A stretch of DNA of 64,000 bases, taken from Streptomyces sp. RKAG290 (GTDB lineage: Bacteria > Actinomycetota > Actinomycetes > Streptomycetales > Streptomycetaceae). Positions 48,801-56,801 of the stretch are shown piece after piece. Location: contig NZ_JAJOZC010000001.1 of NCBI RefSeq assembly GCF_023701695.1, positions 1,550,001 through 1,614,000 of the forward strand, given 5' to 3'. The stretch's first letter is position 1. Each line of letters begins with the position of its first letter. The position numbers and the translations under genes are program-made. The notes beneath the pieces are model-generated. The model did not search any database. It saw nothing but the letters and a program-made list of their open reading frames with translations, and had not been told where the DNA came from.

Positions 48801-49614
48801 CACGCCGCGTCCGCCGATGGACGACCGGCAGGGGCCCGGCTCCACCGCCGAGTTCTCCCGCCCGGACTTCTCGGCGGGTCCGCCGGCCCCGCAGCACGGG
48901 CCGGGTCAGCAGCAGGCGCAGGACCCGGCGGGCACCGCGCAGTTCGCCCGCCCGGACTTCGGCCGTCCGCAGCCCTCGCAGGGCCAGGACCAGGGTCTGC
49001 CCGCTCCGCGTCAGCGCGACCGCGACAACGGGGACTTCGGTGCCCCGCGGCCGCCCGTCGCGCCGGCTCCGGACCCGCAGTACCGGCCGGCCCTGCCGCA
49101 GCAGCCCGAGGCGCTTCCGCCGGCCTCCGGGCCCGGCGACGGCCGTACGCCGCTGTACGACACGCTGGAGACCAACTGGTTCCACGGTCCGCAGCAGAGC
49201 GGTCAGCAGCCGCCCGCCGCGCCGCAGGCACCGGCCTTCCCCCAGCAGTCCGCAGGCGAGCGTCCCGTGCCCCCGGCACCGCAGCGCGGTGCCGGCGACA
49301 ACAACGGCGTCACGAGCTCCTGGCGCGCCTCGCCGAACGACGAACTCGTCCGGCAGGCGGAGCGGGTGAAGAAGCCCGCGGCAGGCGGAATCACCACTTC
49401 CGGTCTGCCCCGCCGGGTGCCGCGTGCCAATCTGGTGCCGGGTACCGCCCAGCAGCAGAACCATCAGTCCGGTCCCCAGGTCTCGCGTGCGCCCGATGAT
49501 GTGCGCGGGCGGCTGACCAATCTCCGCCGGGGCATCCAGCAGGGGCGTCAGGCCAACAACGGCCCGTCGACCGGCAGTTTCCCACTCGGCCCCACTCACC
49601 AGCAGGAGCGTTAG
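45826..49614 (+). CDS. cvnA1: Conservon sensor CvnA (nitrate/nitrite-sensor-like histidine kinase), copy 1
   Basis: This 1262-residue sensor has a disordered N-terminus, TM1 at about 88-108 (LLALPVVAATTLGGL), an extracellular NIT-like helical domain, TM2 at about 400-420 (SGALILLVLGVSLVGAFVVA), HAMP, and a histidine-kinase-like ATPase. N box LLAELLENATSF and DTGIGLSPEDLAAIN are intact, but there is no canonical phospho-accepting H box. A Gln/Pro/Gly-rich tail of about 550 residues ends in GITTSGLPRRVPRANL and VRGRLTNLRRG. Conservons assemble a membrane complex resembling G-protein-coupled receptor signalling. GTG 45826 is the start. Confidence 0.92.
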   Translation: MQGRFKRDGSAAAEQEPRGGTDRGSSPQHAQNPGPAAAGDNSERAKRSGASAKGGSDPITSVKPQGPVNTGSRVALRNWRISTRLVSLLALPVVAATTLGGLRINDSMNDIQQLEHMQLLTKMTKQATSLAQALQEERDRSAGPLANGVPADDFKVTEPRKKTDRAKKAFFAATNDIGDTEGDETLESIHSSVQQIAAQLGSIRDIRKQAYAKDSPSLQTVDAYSQLITSLLSLSQDMAQATSSPEMIKRTRALAAFSSAKEYASVQRAIIAAALPGGNDQHADLDQNDRQFGLAALRKENLARSSFESIYTSTGQNAAELTATLDNGHPDIKAADSYARKVLDTPTGMDGSARRSYMDWYDQDSNKINAMKLVEETLLSDMEGKARELRDESQREAIISGALILLVLGVSLVGAFVVARSMIRSLRRLQDTATRVAQDRLPELVKQLSEADPQDVDTSVESVGVHSRDEIGKVAAAFDDVHREAVRLAAEQALLRGNVNAMFTNLSRRSQGLIQRQLSLISELESREADPDQLSSLFKLDHLATRMRRNGENLLVLAGEEPGRRWTRPVPLVDVLRAAASEVEQYERIELAAVPATEVAGRVVNDLVHLLAELLENATSFSSPQTKVRVTGHALPDGRVLVEIHDTGIGLSPEDLAAINERLASPPTVDVSVSRRMGLFVVGRLSLRHGIRIQLRPSDSGGTTALVMLPVDVAHGGKQPVPKQAQGQQPAPGGLLAGGSAPAGGGLLAGGGGPRPGLDSAQSASGGRLPAGPGANRGQVGAGSGPRAALPARDAASARPQNQQGQPGQQGRQGQPGQQNSGFQSAGFSGNGPQGRQPQDPSRQEPPRQGGGLSGAFGGGARLGARGQGDGAGRTDSGQPGLFGQRPPEQNGQGAPNGPGRQAPQPQQARQNPGQGGFQQPGGPGDNGRQLPPVGGPRAELPGGSPQPQRPQATSWGSEQPSVPQRSPLDAPRGHEEPESNQFQRPLNPPPLTPRPPMDDRQGPGSTAEFSRPDFSAGPPAPQHGPGQQQAQDPAGTAQFARPDFGRPQPSQGQDQGLPAPRQRDRDNGDFGAPRPPVAPAPDPQYRPALPQQPEALPPASGPGDGRTPLYDTLETNWFHGPQQSGQQPPAAPQAPAFPQQSAGERPVPPAPQRGAGDNNGVTSSWRASPNDELVRQAERVKKPAAGGITTSGLPRRVPRANLVPGTAQQQNHQSGPQVSRAPDDVRGRLTNLRRGIQQGRQANNGPSTGSFPLGPTHQQER

Positions 49615-50037
49615 TTGAGCCCGATGAGTCAGGCCGCGCAGAATCTGAACTGGTTGATCACCAACTTCGTGGACAACACCCCTGGGGTGTCGCACACGGT
49701 GGTGGTCTCCGCAGACGGCCTGCTGCTGGCGATGTCCGAAGGTTTCCCGCGTGACCGCGCCGACCAGCTGGCGGCTGTCGCCTCCGGTCTGACCTCGCTG
49801 ACCGCGGGTGCCTCCCGGATCTTCGAAGGCGGCGCCGTCAGCCAGACCGTGGTGGAGATGGAACGCGGGTTCCTCTTCCTGATGTCCGTATCGGACGGCT
49901 CCTCGCTGGCCGTGCTGGCCCACCCGGACGCCGATATCGGTCTGGTCGGGTACGAAATGGCTCTGCTGGTGGACCGGGCGGGCACTGTCCTCACCCCGGA
50001 CCTCCGTGCGGAGCTCCAGGGCAGCCTGCTCCACTAG
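49615..50037 (+). CDS. cvnB1: Conservon roadblock/LC7 protein CvnB, copy 1
   Basis: This 140-residue roadblock/LC7-domain protein (MSPMSQAAQNLNWLITNFVD, VVVSADGLLLAMSEGFPRDR, DADIGLVGYEMALLVDRAG) is related to MglB-type GTPase partners. It starts at TTG 49615, immediately after the cvnA1 stop, with AGGAG upstream. The second copy begins with GTG at the same place, which supports this start over the ATG three codons later. It differs from cvnB2 at only 4 of 140 residues. Confidence 0.95.
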   Translation: MSPMSQAAQNLNWLITNFVDNTPGVSHTVVVSADGLLLAMSEGFPRDRADQLAAVASGLTSLTAGASRIFEGGAVSQTVVEMERGFLFLMSVSDGSSLAVLAHPDADIGLVGYEMALLVDRAGTVLTPDLRAELQGSLLH

Positions 50038-50166
50038 GCGGCCGCCGGTGACACAGACGATTACCCCAGGTACCGCACACACCCCTCGCCCGTCCGGCCG
50101 CTTACAGCCCCCCACCGGCCCCTTCAGACGGCAAGCCGACACCCTGCTGTCACGCCCGGAGGATTC

Positions 50167-50574
50167 ATGACCCCGCCACCCGCCTCACCCGATCCGTACG
50201 GCGCGCTGAACCACGCGTCGTACGAAGGTGAAGGCGACCAGCCGCTGGTTCGTCCGTACGCCATGACCGGCGGCCGGACCCGACCGCGCTACCAACTAGC
50301 GATAGAGGCGCTGGTCAGCACCACGGCCGACCCGGCGCACCTGGGGACACTGCTCCCCGAGCACCAGCGGATCTGCCACCTGTGCCGTGAGGTCAAGTCG
50401 GTGGCCGAGGTGTCGGCCCTGCTGTCGATGCCGCTCGGTGTGGCCCGGATTCTCGTCGCGGACCTGGCGGAAGCCGGCATGGTGGCAATCCACCAGCCGG
50501 GCAACGGAGAGGCCGGCGGCGCGCCGGATGTGACACTGCTCGAAAGGGTGCTCAGTGGACTTCGCAAGCTCTAG
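50167..50574 (+). CDS. cvnC1: Conservon DUF742 protein CvnC, copy 1
   Basis: This 135-residue DUF742 protein has the conserved core LVRPYAMTGGRTRPRYQLAI, LPEHQRICHLCREVKSVAEV and VARILVADLAEAGMVAIHQP, a winged-helix-like pattern. ATG 50167 follows GGAGGA. It overlaps cvnD1 by 20 bp. Its N-terminal extension is only about 25 residues, against about 105 in cvnC2. Confidence 0.94.
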   Translation: MTPPPASPDPYGALNHASYEGEGDQPLVRPYAMTGGRTRPRYQLAIEALVSTTADPAHLGTLLPEHQRICHLCREVKSVAEVSALLSMPLGVARILVADLAEAGMVAIHQPGNGEAGGAPDVTLLERVLSGLRKL

Positions 50575-51136
50575 TGGCGGTGCCGCCCGTGCCACCACCT
50601 CGGCGAAGATCGTGGTGGCAGGCGGGTTCGGCGTGGGTAAGACCACGTTTGTCGGTGCCGTTTCGGAGATCAATCCGCTGCGCACCGAAGCCGTGATGAC
50701 GTCCGCGTCCGCGGGCATCGACGACCTGACACACACCGGCGGCAAGACCACCACCACGGTGGCCATGGACTTCGGCCGCATCACCCTGGACCAGGACCTG
50801 ATCCTGTACCTCTTCGGTACACCCGGCCAGGACCGCTTCTGGTTCATGTGGGACGACCTCGTACGCGGCGCCATCGGCGCCGTCGTACTCGTGGACACCC
50901 GCCGCCTCGCCGACTGCTTCCCCGCCGTCGACTACTTCGAGAACAGCGGACTCCCCTTCGTCATCGCCCTCAACGGCTTCGACGGCCACCAGCCCTACAC
51001 CCCCGACGAAGTCCGCGAAGCCCTCCAGATCGGACCCGACACCCCGATCATCACCACGGACGCGCGGCACCGCGGCGACGCCAAGAGCGGTCTGATCACG
51101 CTGGTGGAGCACGCACTGATGGCGCGGCTCAAGTAG
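50555..51136 (+). CDS. cvnD1: Conservon GTPase CvnD, copy 1
   Basis: This 193-residue small GTPase-like ATP/GTP-binding protein has P-loop VAGGFGVGKTTFVG, the switch motif YLFGTPGQDRFWFMWDDLVR and VIALNGFDGHQP in place of the NKxD motif. It is thought to act downstream of CvnA. GTG 50555 gives MDFASSSGGAARATT. It shows 187 of 193 residues identical to CvnD2. Confidence 0.95.
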   Translation: MDFASSSGGAARATTSAKIVVAGGFGVGKTTFVGAVSEINPLRTEAVMTSASAGIDDLTHTGGKTTTTVAMDFGRITLDQDLILYLFGTPGQDRFWFMWDDLVRGAIGAVVLVDTRRLADCFPAVDYFENSGLPFVIALNGFDGHQPYTPDEVREALQIGPDTPIITTDARHRGDAKSGLITLVEHALMARLK

Positions 51137-51291
51137 GCGCAAGTCGGTATTGCCGTACGGCAATTCGCGTAGTCACACGGGGGTGGACTGTGTCGTTTGA
51201 CACGATCCGCCCCCGTGTTCATAACGTTTCGAAAGAGAATTACCTCACGGTCAATACCCGATGCGCACGACTGGTACCACTGTGCTCACAT

Positions 51292-51324
51292 GAGCCCCGC
51301 CATTTGACGGGGCTCGTTCTTTAT
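51292..51324 (+). terminator. Intrinsic terminator after conservon 1
   Basis: The perfect 8-bp stem GAGCCCCG (51292-51299) / CGGGGCTC (51308-51315) is followed by GTTCTTTAT. It ends cvn1 transcription before the cvn2 promoter region. Confidence 0.85.
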
Positions 51325-51348
51325 GCCCGTTTTATCTGCGGCCTGGAC

Positions 51349-51373
51349 CACTCGGAATGGCTGATTCCGAGTG
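51349..51373. promoter_or_regulatory. Perfect 10-bp palindrome upstream of conservon 2
   Basis: CACTCGGAAT-GGCTG-ATTCCGAGTG is a perfect 10-bp inverted repeat with a 5-nt loop, 113 bp upstream of the cvnA2 start and outside the cvn1 terminator. It could be an operator or a second terminator hairpin. The remainder of 51137-51486 (350 bp) holds no gene. Confidence 0.5.
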
Positions 51374-51486
51374 TTTGGAAGGCGACCGTTCCCCGTGCTG
51401 CAATTCGACGAACTCCCCAGTAGTAAGTACGGCCCTGAACAAACACGGCACAACGTAGGTGCCGACGCCGAGAGGTTGTTGGTCGA

Positions 51487-54400
51487 GTGAGGCGTAACAA
51501 CGAGGGCTCCACGGCGCTGCCGGAGCGGGGCAACTTCACCCCGCCGCGCGCCGCGGCGTCGTCCGCCGACGTGTCCGAAGGGATACCCGCAGGTGGCAGC
51601 ACCAGCCGGATGTCCCCGCGCAACTGGCGGGTGCCCACCCGGCTGAACGCGATCCTTCTCATCCCGGTACTGGTCGGCCTGGTCATGGGCGGTTTCCAGG
51701 TGAAGGGGTCGATCGACACCTGGCAGGAGGCCCAGGACGCCGAGAAGACCGCGCTGATCGTGCGCGCCGCGGCCGAGTACGGCCAGGCGCTGCTCAACGA
51801 GCGGGACCTCTCGGCGCAGTCCCTGCTCTCGAACAAGCGCGACGCGGCCGTCGTGACCCAGGTCCGGGCCACCACCGACTCGGCCGCGCGCAAGTTCGAC
51901 GCGGCCGTGCAGGGCATGCCGTCCAAGCAGGGCCTGGAGCGTCGTCTCAAGCTGTTCAAGCTGGAGGAGCCCAAGCTTCCCGAGCTTCGCAAGGCCGCCT
52001 ACGCCGAGGCCATGGACCCGGTGAAGACGGAAGAGGGCTACGTCCAGGTCCAGCACTCCCTCATGGAGTTCTGCAACGAGCTGGGCCTGGGCACCGGCAA
52101 CATCACCAGCTACGGCCGTACGGTCTACGCGATCGAGCTCGCCAAGGCTGCAGAATCGCTTCAGCGCTCCATCGGCATGCACCTGCTGGTGCGTCCCAGC
52201 CAGGAGAGCGGCAAGTTCAACGACCAGGTCAAGGCGTTCGGCTCGTACAACTACCTGGAGCAGATCGCCCTCGGCGAGTTCGTCTCCGGTGGTACGGAGA
52301 AGGACGCGGCCCGGCTGAAGACGGTCATGGCGGGCAAGGCCGCCGCGGGCGCTGCCAAGCTCAAGTCGGCCAAGGAGCAGGCCGACGCGGCCGGCGTGCC
52401 GTTCGTGGCGCCGCCCACCATCGACGGCTCGGTCTTCGACGGCATGGCCCAGCAGCTCGGCCTGGGCAGGAGCCCCGCTCAGCTGAGGGCGAAGGGGATC
52501 ACCCCGGAGACCTGGATGGCCGCGTCCACGGCGAAGTTCGACGGCTACACCACGGTCGAGGACGAGCTCGTCGACAAGGCGGTGACCGAGGCCGCGGACA
52601 TCTCGTCCAGCGCCAGGACCGACGCCATCGTCAACGCCGCGATCGTGCTCGTCGCCCTGCTGGCAGCCTTCGTGCTGGCGGGTCTCATGGCCCGGCAGAT
52701 GAGCCGCTCGATGCGCCAGCTGCGCAACGCCGCCTTCGGTATCGCCGAGCAGCGGCTGCCCTCGCTGGTCGACCAGCTGTCCCGGACCGACCCGGGCCGG
52801 GTCGACACCCGCGTCCAGCCGATCCCGATCAACAGCCAGGACGAGATCGGCGAGGTCGCCCGCGCCTTCGACCAGGTGCACCGCGAGGCGGTCCGGCTCG
52901 CGGCCGAGCAGGCCATGCTGCGGGGCAACGTCAACGCGATCTTCACCAACCTCTCGCGCCGCAACCAGTCGCTCATCGAGGGCCAGCTGACCCTCATCAC
53001 CGACCTGGAGAACAACGAGGCCGACCCGGACCAGCTGGAGAGCCTCTTCAAGCTGGACCACCTGGCGACCCGTATGCGCCGCAACGGCGAGAACCTCCTG
53101 GTCCTCGCAGGCGAGGAGCCCGGCCGCCGCTGGAACCAGCCCGTGCCGCTGGTGGACGTCCTGCGGGCCGCCTCGTCCGAGGTGGAGTCCTACGAGCGCA
53201 TCGAGCTCTCCGGGGTCCCGGAGACGGAGATCCACGGCCAGTCCGTCACCGACCTCGTGCACCTGCTGGCCGAGCTGCTGGAGAACGCCACCACGTTCTC
53301 CTCGCCGCAGACCAAGGTGCGGGTCACCGCGACCCGGCTGCCCGACAGCCGCGTGATGATCGAGATCCACGACAAGGGCATCGGCCTCACCGCCGAGGAC
53401 TTCGCCGACATCAACCACAAGCTGGCCAACCCGCCGACGGTGGACGCCGCCGTCTCGCAGCGCATGGGCCTCTTCGTGGTCGGCCGGCTCGCCGACCGGC
53501 ACGGCATCCGGGTCCAGCTGCGCCCCTCGGGCGAGCAGGCCGGCACCACCTCGCTGGTCATGCTGCCGGACGCGATCACCCACGGTGGCGGCGGCGAGAA
53601 CGCCCCCGCCCAGGACGACTTCACCGTCTCCTCGATCATTCCGCAGCAGCAGCAGTCCTTCGACGCACTCCCGCAGCACCCCCAGATGCGCACGGCGGCG
53701 GAGCTCGGCTTCGACGACTCGCGCTACGAGGAGCCGTCGGCGGACCCCGCGCAGCTCGACCCGGTGGGCCGCTCGCTCATGCGGGAGGAGCGCCGCGCGG
53801 CGCTGGAGGCGCAGACCGGCAACGAGCGCCCGCCGTTCCCGCAGCAGCAGGAGCAGTACGCCGGGGAGTCGTACAGCGAGGACCCCTACGCCGCGAACCA
53901 GTACGCCCGGGAACCGCAGCAGGAGCAGTACGAGCAGCCCGCGTACGACGGCGGCTACGACCCGTTCCGCGGCGACGCAGGCTATGCCGGACAGCAGTCG
54001 GACTTCAGCGGGCAGGGCGGCTATCCGGAGGCGGCATATGCGGCCCCCGAGACGCCTCAGCAGGCATATGACGGGCAGTACGCCACCCAGCCCCAGCAGG
54101 AAGAGTGGGCAGATCAGGGCGGGTACCAGGGTGGGTACGAGCCCGCGGCGCAGGCCGAACCGGAATCTGCCGCGAGCGCTCCCGCCGAGTCCCGGGAACG
54201 CGTAGGCTTCGACCGTTCGGGACCCGTTCCGAACGCCGGCCACGACATCACCGAGGCCGGTCTGCCGCGCCGGGGCGGCCAGCAGCACTGGCAGCCCACC
54301 GGCCGTGGCAGCGACCGGCCCGTCGCCGCGCAGGGGCAGCCGCAGCAGCAGGAACCGCCGCAGCAGCCGTCGCCCGCGCAGCAGGACGGGGACGGTCCCG

Positions 54401-54672
54401 AAGACTGGCGCTCGGCGAACGACGAGCGCTGGGAGCGGGCCGAGAAGCTCCGGGAGCCGAAGGCGGGCGGGGTCACCCCGTCCGGTCTTCCCCGGCGCGT
54501 GCCCAAGGCCAATCTCGTCGAGGGCACGGCCGAACAGACCCAGCAGGGCGGCCCCCAGGTCTCCCGCGCCCCGGAGGACGTGCGTGGCAGGTTGAGCAAC
54601 CTGCGGCGGGGCGTTCTGCGGGGACGTAACGCGGGTTCGGACAGCAGTAATACCTACAACCAGGAGCGTTAG
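51487..54672 (+). CDS. cvnA2: Conservon sensor CvnA (nitrate/nitrite-sensor-like histidine kinase), copy 2
   Basis: This 1061-residue sensor has TM1 at about 53-72 (LNAILLIPVLVGLVMGGFQV), a NIT-like extracellular domain, TM2 at about 383-402 (AAIVLVALLAAFVLAGLMA), HAMP and a kinase-like ATPase with LLAELLENATTF and DKGIGLTAEDFADIN. No classical H box is present. The tail of about 360 residues is Gln/Tyr-rich and ends GVTPSGLPRRVPKANL ... VRGRLSNLRRG, as in cvnA1. The sensor domain is clearly diverged from copy 1, so the two conservons probably sense different signals. GTG 51487 is the start. Confidence 0.92.
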   Translation: MRRNNEGSTALPERGNFTPPRAAASSADVSEGIPAGGSTSRMSPRNWRVPTRLNAILLIPVLVGLVMGGFQVKGSIDTWQEAQDAEKTALIVRAAAEYGQALLNERDLSAQSLLSNKRDAAVVTQVRATTDSAARKFDAAVQGMPSKQGLERRLKLFKLEEPKLPELRKAAYAEAMDPVKTEEGYVQVQHSLMEFCNELGLGTGNITSYGRTVYAIELAKAAESLQRSIGMHLLVRPSQESGKFNDQVKAFGSYNYLEQIALGEFVSGGTEKDAARLKTVMAGKAAAGAAKLKSAKEQADAAGVPFVAPPTIDGSVFDGMAQQLGLGRSPAQLRAKGITPETWMAASTAKFDGYTTVEDELVDKAVTEAADISSSARTDAIVNAAIVLVALLAAFVLAGLMARQMSRSMRQLRNAAFGIAEQRLPSLVDQLSRTDPGRVDTRVQPIPINSQDEIGEVARAFDQVHREAVRLAAEQAMLRGNVNAIFTNLSRRNQSLIEGQLTLITDLENNEADPDQLESLFKLDHLATRMRRNGENLLVLAGEEPGRRWNQPVPLVDVLRAASSEVESYERIELSGVPETEIHGQSVTDLVHLLAELLENATTFSSPQTKVRVTATRLPDSRVMIEIHDKGIGLTAEDFADINHKLANPPTVDAAVSQRMGLFVVGRLADRHGIRVQLRPSGEQAGTTSLVMLPDAITHGGGGENAPAQDDFTVSSIIPQQQQSFDALPQHPQMRTAAELGFDDSRYEEPSADPAQLDPVGRSLMREERRAALEAQTGNERPPFPQQQEQYAGESYSEDPYAANQYAREPQQEQYEQPAYDGGYDPFRGDAGYAGQQSDFSGQGGYPEAAYAAPETPQQAYDGQYATQPQQEEWADQGGYQGGYEPAAQAEPESAASAPAESRERVGFDRSGPVPNAGHDITEAGLPRRGGQQHWQPTGRGSDRPVAAQGQPQQQEPPQQPSPAQQDGDGPEDWRSANDERWERAEKLREPKAGGVTPSGLPRRVPKANLVEGTAEQTQQGGPQVSRAPEDVRGRLSNLRRGVLRGRNAGSDSSNTYNQER

Positions 54673-54673
54673 T

Positions 54674-55096
54674 GTGAGCCCGATGAGCCAGGCGGCGCAG
54701 AATCTGAACTGGTTGATCACCAACTTCGTGGACAACACCCCTGGGGTGTCGCACACGGTGGTGGTCTCCGCCGACGGACTCCTGCTGGCGATGTCCGAGG
54801 GATTTCCGCGTGACCGCGCCGACCAGCTGGCGGCTGTCGCCTCCGGTCTGACCTCGCTGACCGCGGGTGCCTCGCGGATCTTCGAGGGCGGCGCCGTGAA
54901 TCAGACAGTTGTGGAGATGGAGCGGGGATTCCTCTTCATCATGTCCGTCTCCGATGGATCTTCGTTGGCCGTTCTTGCACACCCGGACGCCGATATCGGT
55001 CTGGTTGGGTACGAAATGGCACTTCTGGTCGATCGTGCCGGCAGCGTCCTTACTCCGGACCTGCGCGCCGAACTTCAGGGAAGTCTTCTTAACTAG
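54674..55096 (+). CDS. cvnB2: Conservon roadblock/LC7 protein CvnB, copy 2
   Basis: This 140-residue roadblock/LC7 protein is almost identical to CvnB1, with four substitutions. GTG 54674 overlaps the end of cvnA2 by one base beyond its stop. Its first two thirds are nearly identical in DNA to cvnB1. The last third keeps the protein but uses many more A/T-ending codons (GTT, CTT, GAT), unlike its surroundings. Confidence 0.95.
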   Translation: MSPMSQAAQNLNWLITNFVDNTPGVSHTVVVSADGLLLAMSEGFPRDRADQLAAVASGLTSLTAGASRIFEGGAVNQTVVEMERGFLFIMSVSDGSSLAVLAHPDADIGLVGYEMALLVDRAGSVLTPDLRAELQGSLLN

Positions 55097-55185
55097 TAGA
55101 CAGACAGTGCGTTTCGCCTCACCGCGCCATAAGGTGCGGTGGCGCGGATCCACTGAGACCGGGACCGGCAGGCGGAGGAGGAATC

Positions 55186-55839
55186 GTGGGTACACCCCCA
55201 GGCGGGCACCAGTTCAACAGTGGCCAGCAGGTACCGGGTGAGCACAGGGACGACGGCTTCAACTTCCCCTCCACACCAGGCAGACAGGGCAGGCAGCAGC
55301 CCTACCGGCAGCCGCAGCCGCCGAGGCGCGCCCAGGGCGCGGACGACTGGCCGCAGCACACCCAGGGCTCGGAGTGGCCGCAGCAGCCGCAGCAGCCCCA
55401 ACAGCCGCAGCGCCCGCACCGGTACGACTCCCCGCAGCCGCCCCGCATTCAGCCGGTGCAGCCGCGACGGGCTCCCGAGCCGGCCGCGCCGGCCGCGCAC
55501 AATCCGCTGGTTCGTCCGTACGCCATGACCGGTGGCCGGACCCGACCGCGCTACCAACTCGCCATTGAGGCGTTGGTCAGTACTACGGCCGATCCGTCCC
55601 GGCTGCAAGGGCAGTTGCCCGAGCACCAGCGGATCTGCCGGCTGTGCATCGAGATCAAGTCGGTGGCCGAGATCTCGGCCCTGCTCTCGATCCCCCTCGG
55701 CGTTGCCCGGATCCTCGTAGCCGACCTGGCAGAGGCCGGACTCGTCGCTATCCACCAGCCCGGCGGCGAAGAGTCCGCCGGCGGCCAGCCAGATGTGACA
55801 CTGCTCGAAAGGGTGCTCAGTGGACTTCGCAAGCTCTAG
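55186..55839 (+). CDS. cvnC2: Conservon DUF742 protein CvnC, copy 2
   Basis: This 217-residue protein has an N-terminal Gln/Pro-rich extension of about 105 residues (YRQPQPPRRAQGADDWPQHT, QQPQQPQQPQRPHRYD) followed by the DUF742 core LVRPYAMTGGRTRPRYQLAI and VARILVADLAEAGLVAIHQP. GTG 55186 follows GGAGGAGGAA. It overlaps cvnD2 by 20 bp, exactly as in conservon 1. Confidence 0.94.
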   Translation: MGTPPGGHQFNSGQQVPGEHRDDGFNFPSTPGRQGRQQPYRQPQPPRRAQGADDWPQHTQGSEWPQQPQQPQQPQRPHRYDSPQPPRIQPVQPRRAPEPAAPAAHNPLVRPYAMTGGRTRPRYQLAIEALVSTTADPSRLQGQLPEHQRICRLCIEIKSVAEISALLSIPLGVARILVADLAEAGLVAIHQPGGEESAGGQPDVTLLERVLSGLRKL

Positions 55840-56401
55840 CGGCGGAGCGGCCCGCTCCACTACCTCGGCGAAGATCGTGGTGGCAGGGGGCTTCGGCGTG
55901 GGTAAGACCACGTTTGTCGGTGCCGTTTCGGAGATCAATCCGCTGCGCACCGAAGCCGTGATGACGTCCGCGTCCGCGGGCATCGACGACCTGACACACA
56001 CCGGGGACAAGACCACCACCACGGTGGCCATGGACTTCGGCCGCATCACCCTGGACCAGGACCTGATCCTGTACCTCTTCGGTACACCCGGCCAGGACCG
56101 CTTCTGGTTCATGTGGGACGACCTCGTACGCGGCGCCATCGGCGCCGTCGTGCTCGTGGACACCCGCCGCCTCGCCGACTGCTTCCCCGCCGTCGACTAC
56201 TTCGAGAACAGCGGACTCCCCTTCGTCATCGCCCTCAACGGCTTCGACGGACACCAGCCCTACACCCCCGACGAAGTCCGCGAAGCCCTCCAGATCGGAC
56301 CGGACACCCCGATCCTGACCACGGACGCGCGGCACCGGGCGGATGCGAAGAGCGCGCTGATCACCTTGGTGGAGCACGCGCTGATGGCCCGCCTGCGGTA
56401 G
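55820..56401 (+). CDS. cvnD2: Conservon GTPase CvnD, copy 2
   Basis: This 193-residue small GTPase-like protein has P-loop VAGGFGVGKTTFVG and switch motif FGTPGQDRFWFMWDDLVR. It differs from CvnD1 at six residues only, and the DNA from about 55865 to 56305 is nearly identical to 50600-51040, including synonymous sites. GTG 55820 is the start. Confidence 0.95.
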   Translation: MDFASSSGGAARSTTSAKIVVAGGFGVGKTTFVGAVSEINPLRTEAVMTSASAGIDDLTHTGDKTTTTVAMDFGRITLDQDLILYLFGTPGQDRFWFMWDDLVRGAIGAVVLVDTRRLADCFPAVDYFENSGLPFVIALNGFDGHQPYTPDEVREALQIGPDTPILTTDARHRADAKSALITLVEHALMARLR

Positions 56402-56427
56402 GCCCCTCCCGGGCCCGGACATACGTG

Positions 56428-56465
56428 AGGCCCCGCGCTCCCTTGGTCGGGAGTGCGGGGCCTTT
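56428..56465. terminator. Terminator between cvnD2 and accE
   Basis: A 15-bp stem with one G-T pair (arms 56428-56442 and 56449-56463) followed by TTT lies between convergent cvnD2 and accE. Confidence 0.9.
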
Positions 56466-56530
56466 CGCGTGGTGCGCCCGGCCTTCGGCCGTGCTTTGTG
56501 CTCAATCGCCGGACGGGCTCAATCCGAAGG

Positions 56531-56734
56531 TCAGCCCTGCCAGCTGTGGGGGGCGCGGAAGCCCGGGGTGCGCTCCAGGCGGCGCCAGCCGGCCGTGTTG
56601 CGGCCTCGGTGGGCGGGGGCCTCGGCGGGCTGGGAGGCGGCGCGGGCGAGCAGGACCGCAGTTATGGCGGCCAGCTCCTCGGGGTCGGCAAGACCCTTCT
56701 CGACACGCAGCACGGACTCGGCGGCAGTGGTCAT
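56531..56734 (-). CDS. accE: Acyl-CoA carboxylase epsilon subunit AccE
   Basis: This 67-residue protein is the small epsilon subunit of actinobacterial acyl-CoA carboxylase, which stimulates the AccA-AccB complex. The family pattern is VLRVEKGLADPEELAAITAVL and the C-terminal W RRLERTPGFRAPHSWQG. ATG 56734. It lies 67 bp downstream of accB. Confidence 0.92.
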   Translation of the reverse strand: MTTAAESVLRVEKGLADPEELAAITAVLLARAASQPAEAPAHRGRNTAGWRRLERTPGFRAPHSWQG

Positions 56735-56801
56735 GGATGTCTCTCCGTCTTCTCGGCAGGTCTTCGCGGGGCCTTGCAGGGTTGCTGCGGGGGGCTGCGG
56801 A

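Noticed and set aside
45823..50142. Open frame of 1439 codons antisense to conservon 1
   Set aside because: High GC content leaves antisense frames open. The sense genes have complete domains and the antisense product has no family-like sequence.
51286..54756. Open frame of 1156 codons antisense to cvnA2
   Set aside because: Shadow of the sense gene; composition is Leu/Arg/Val/Gly-rich and patternless.
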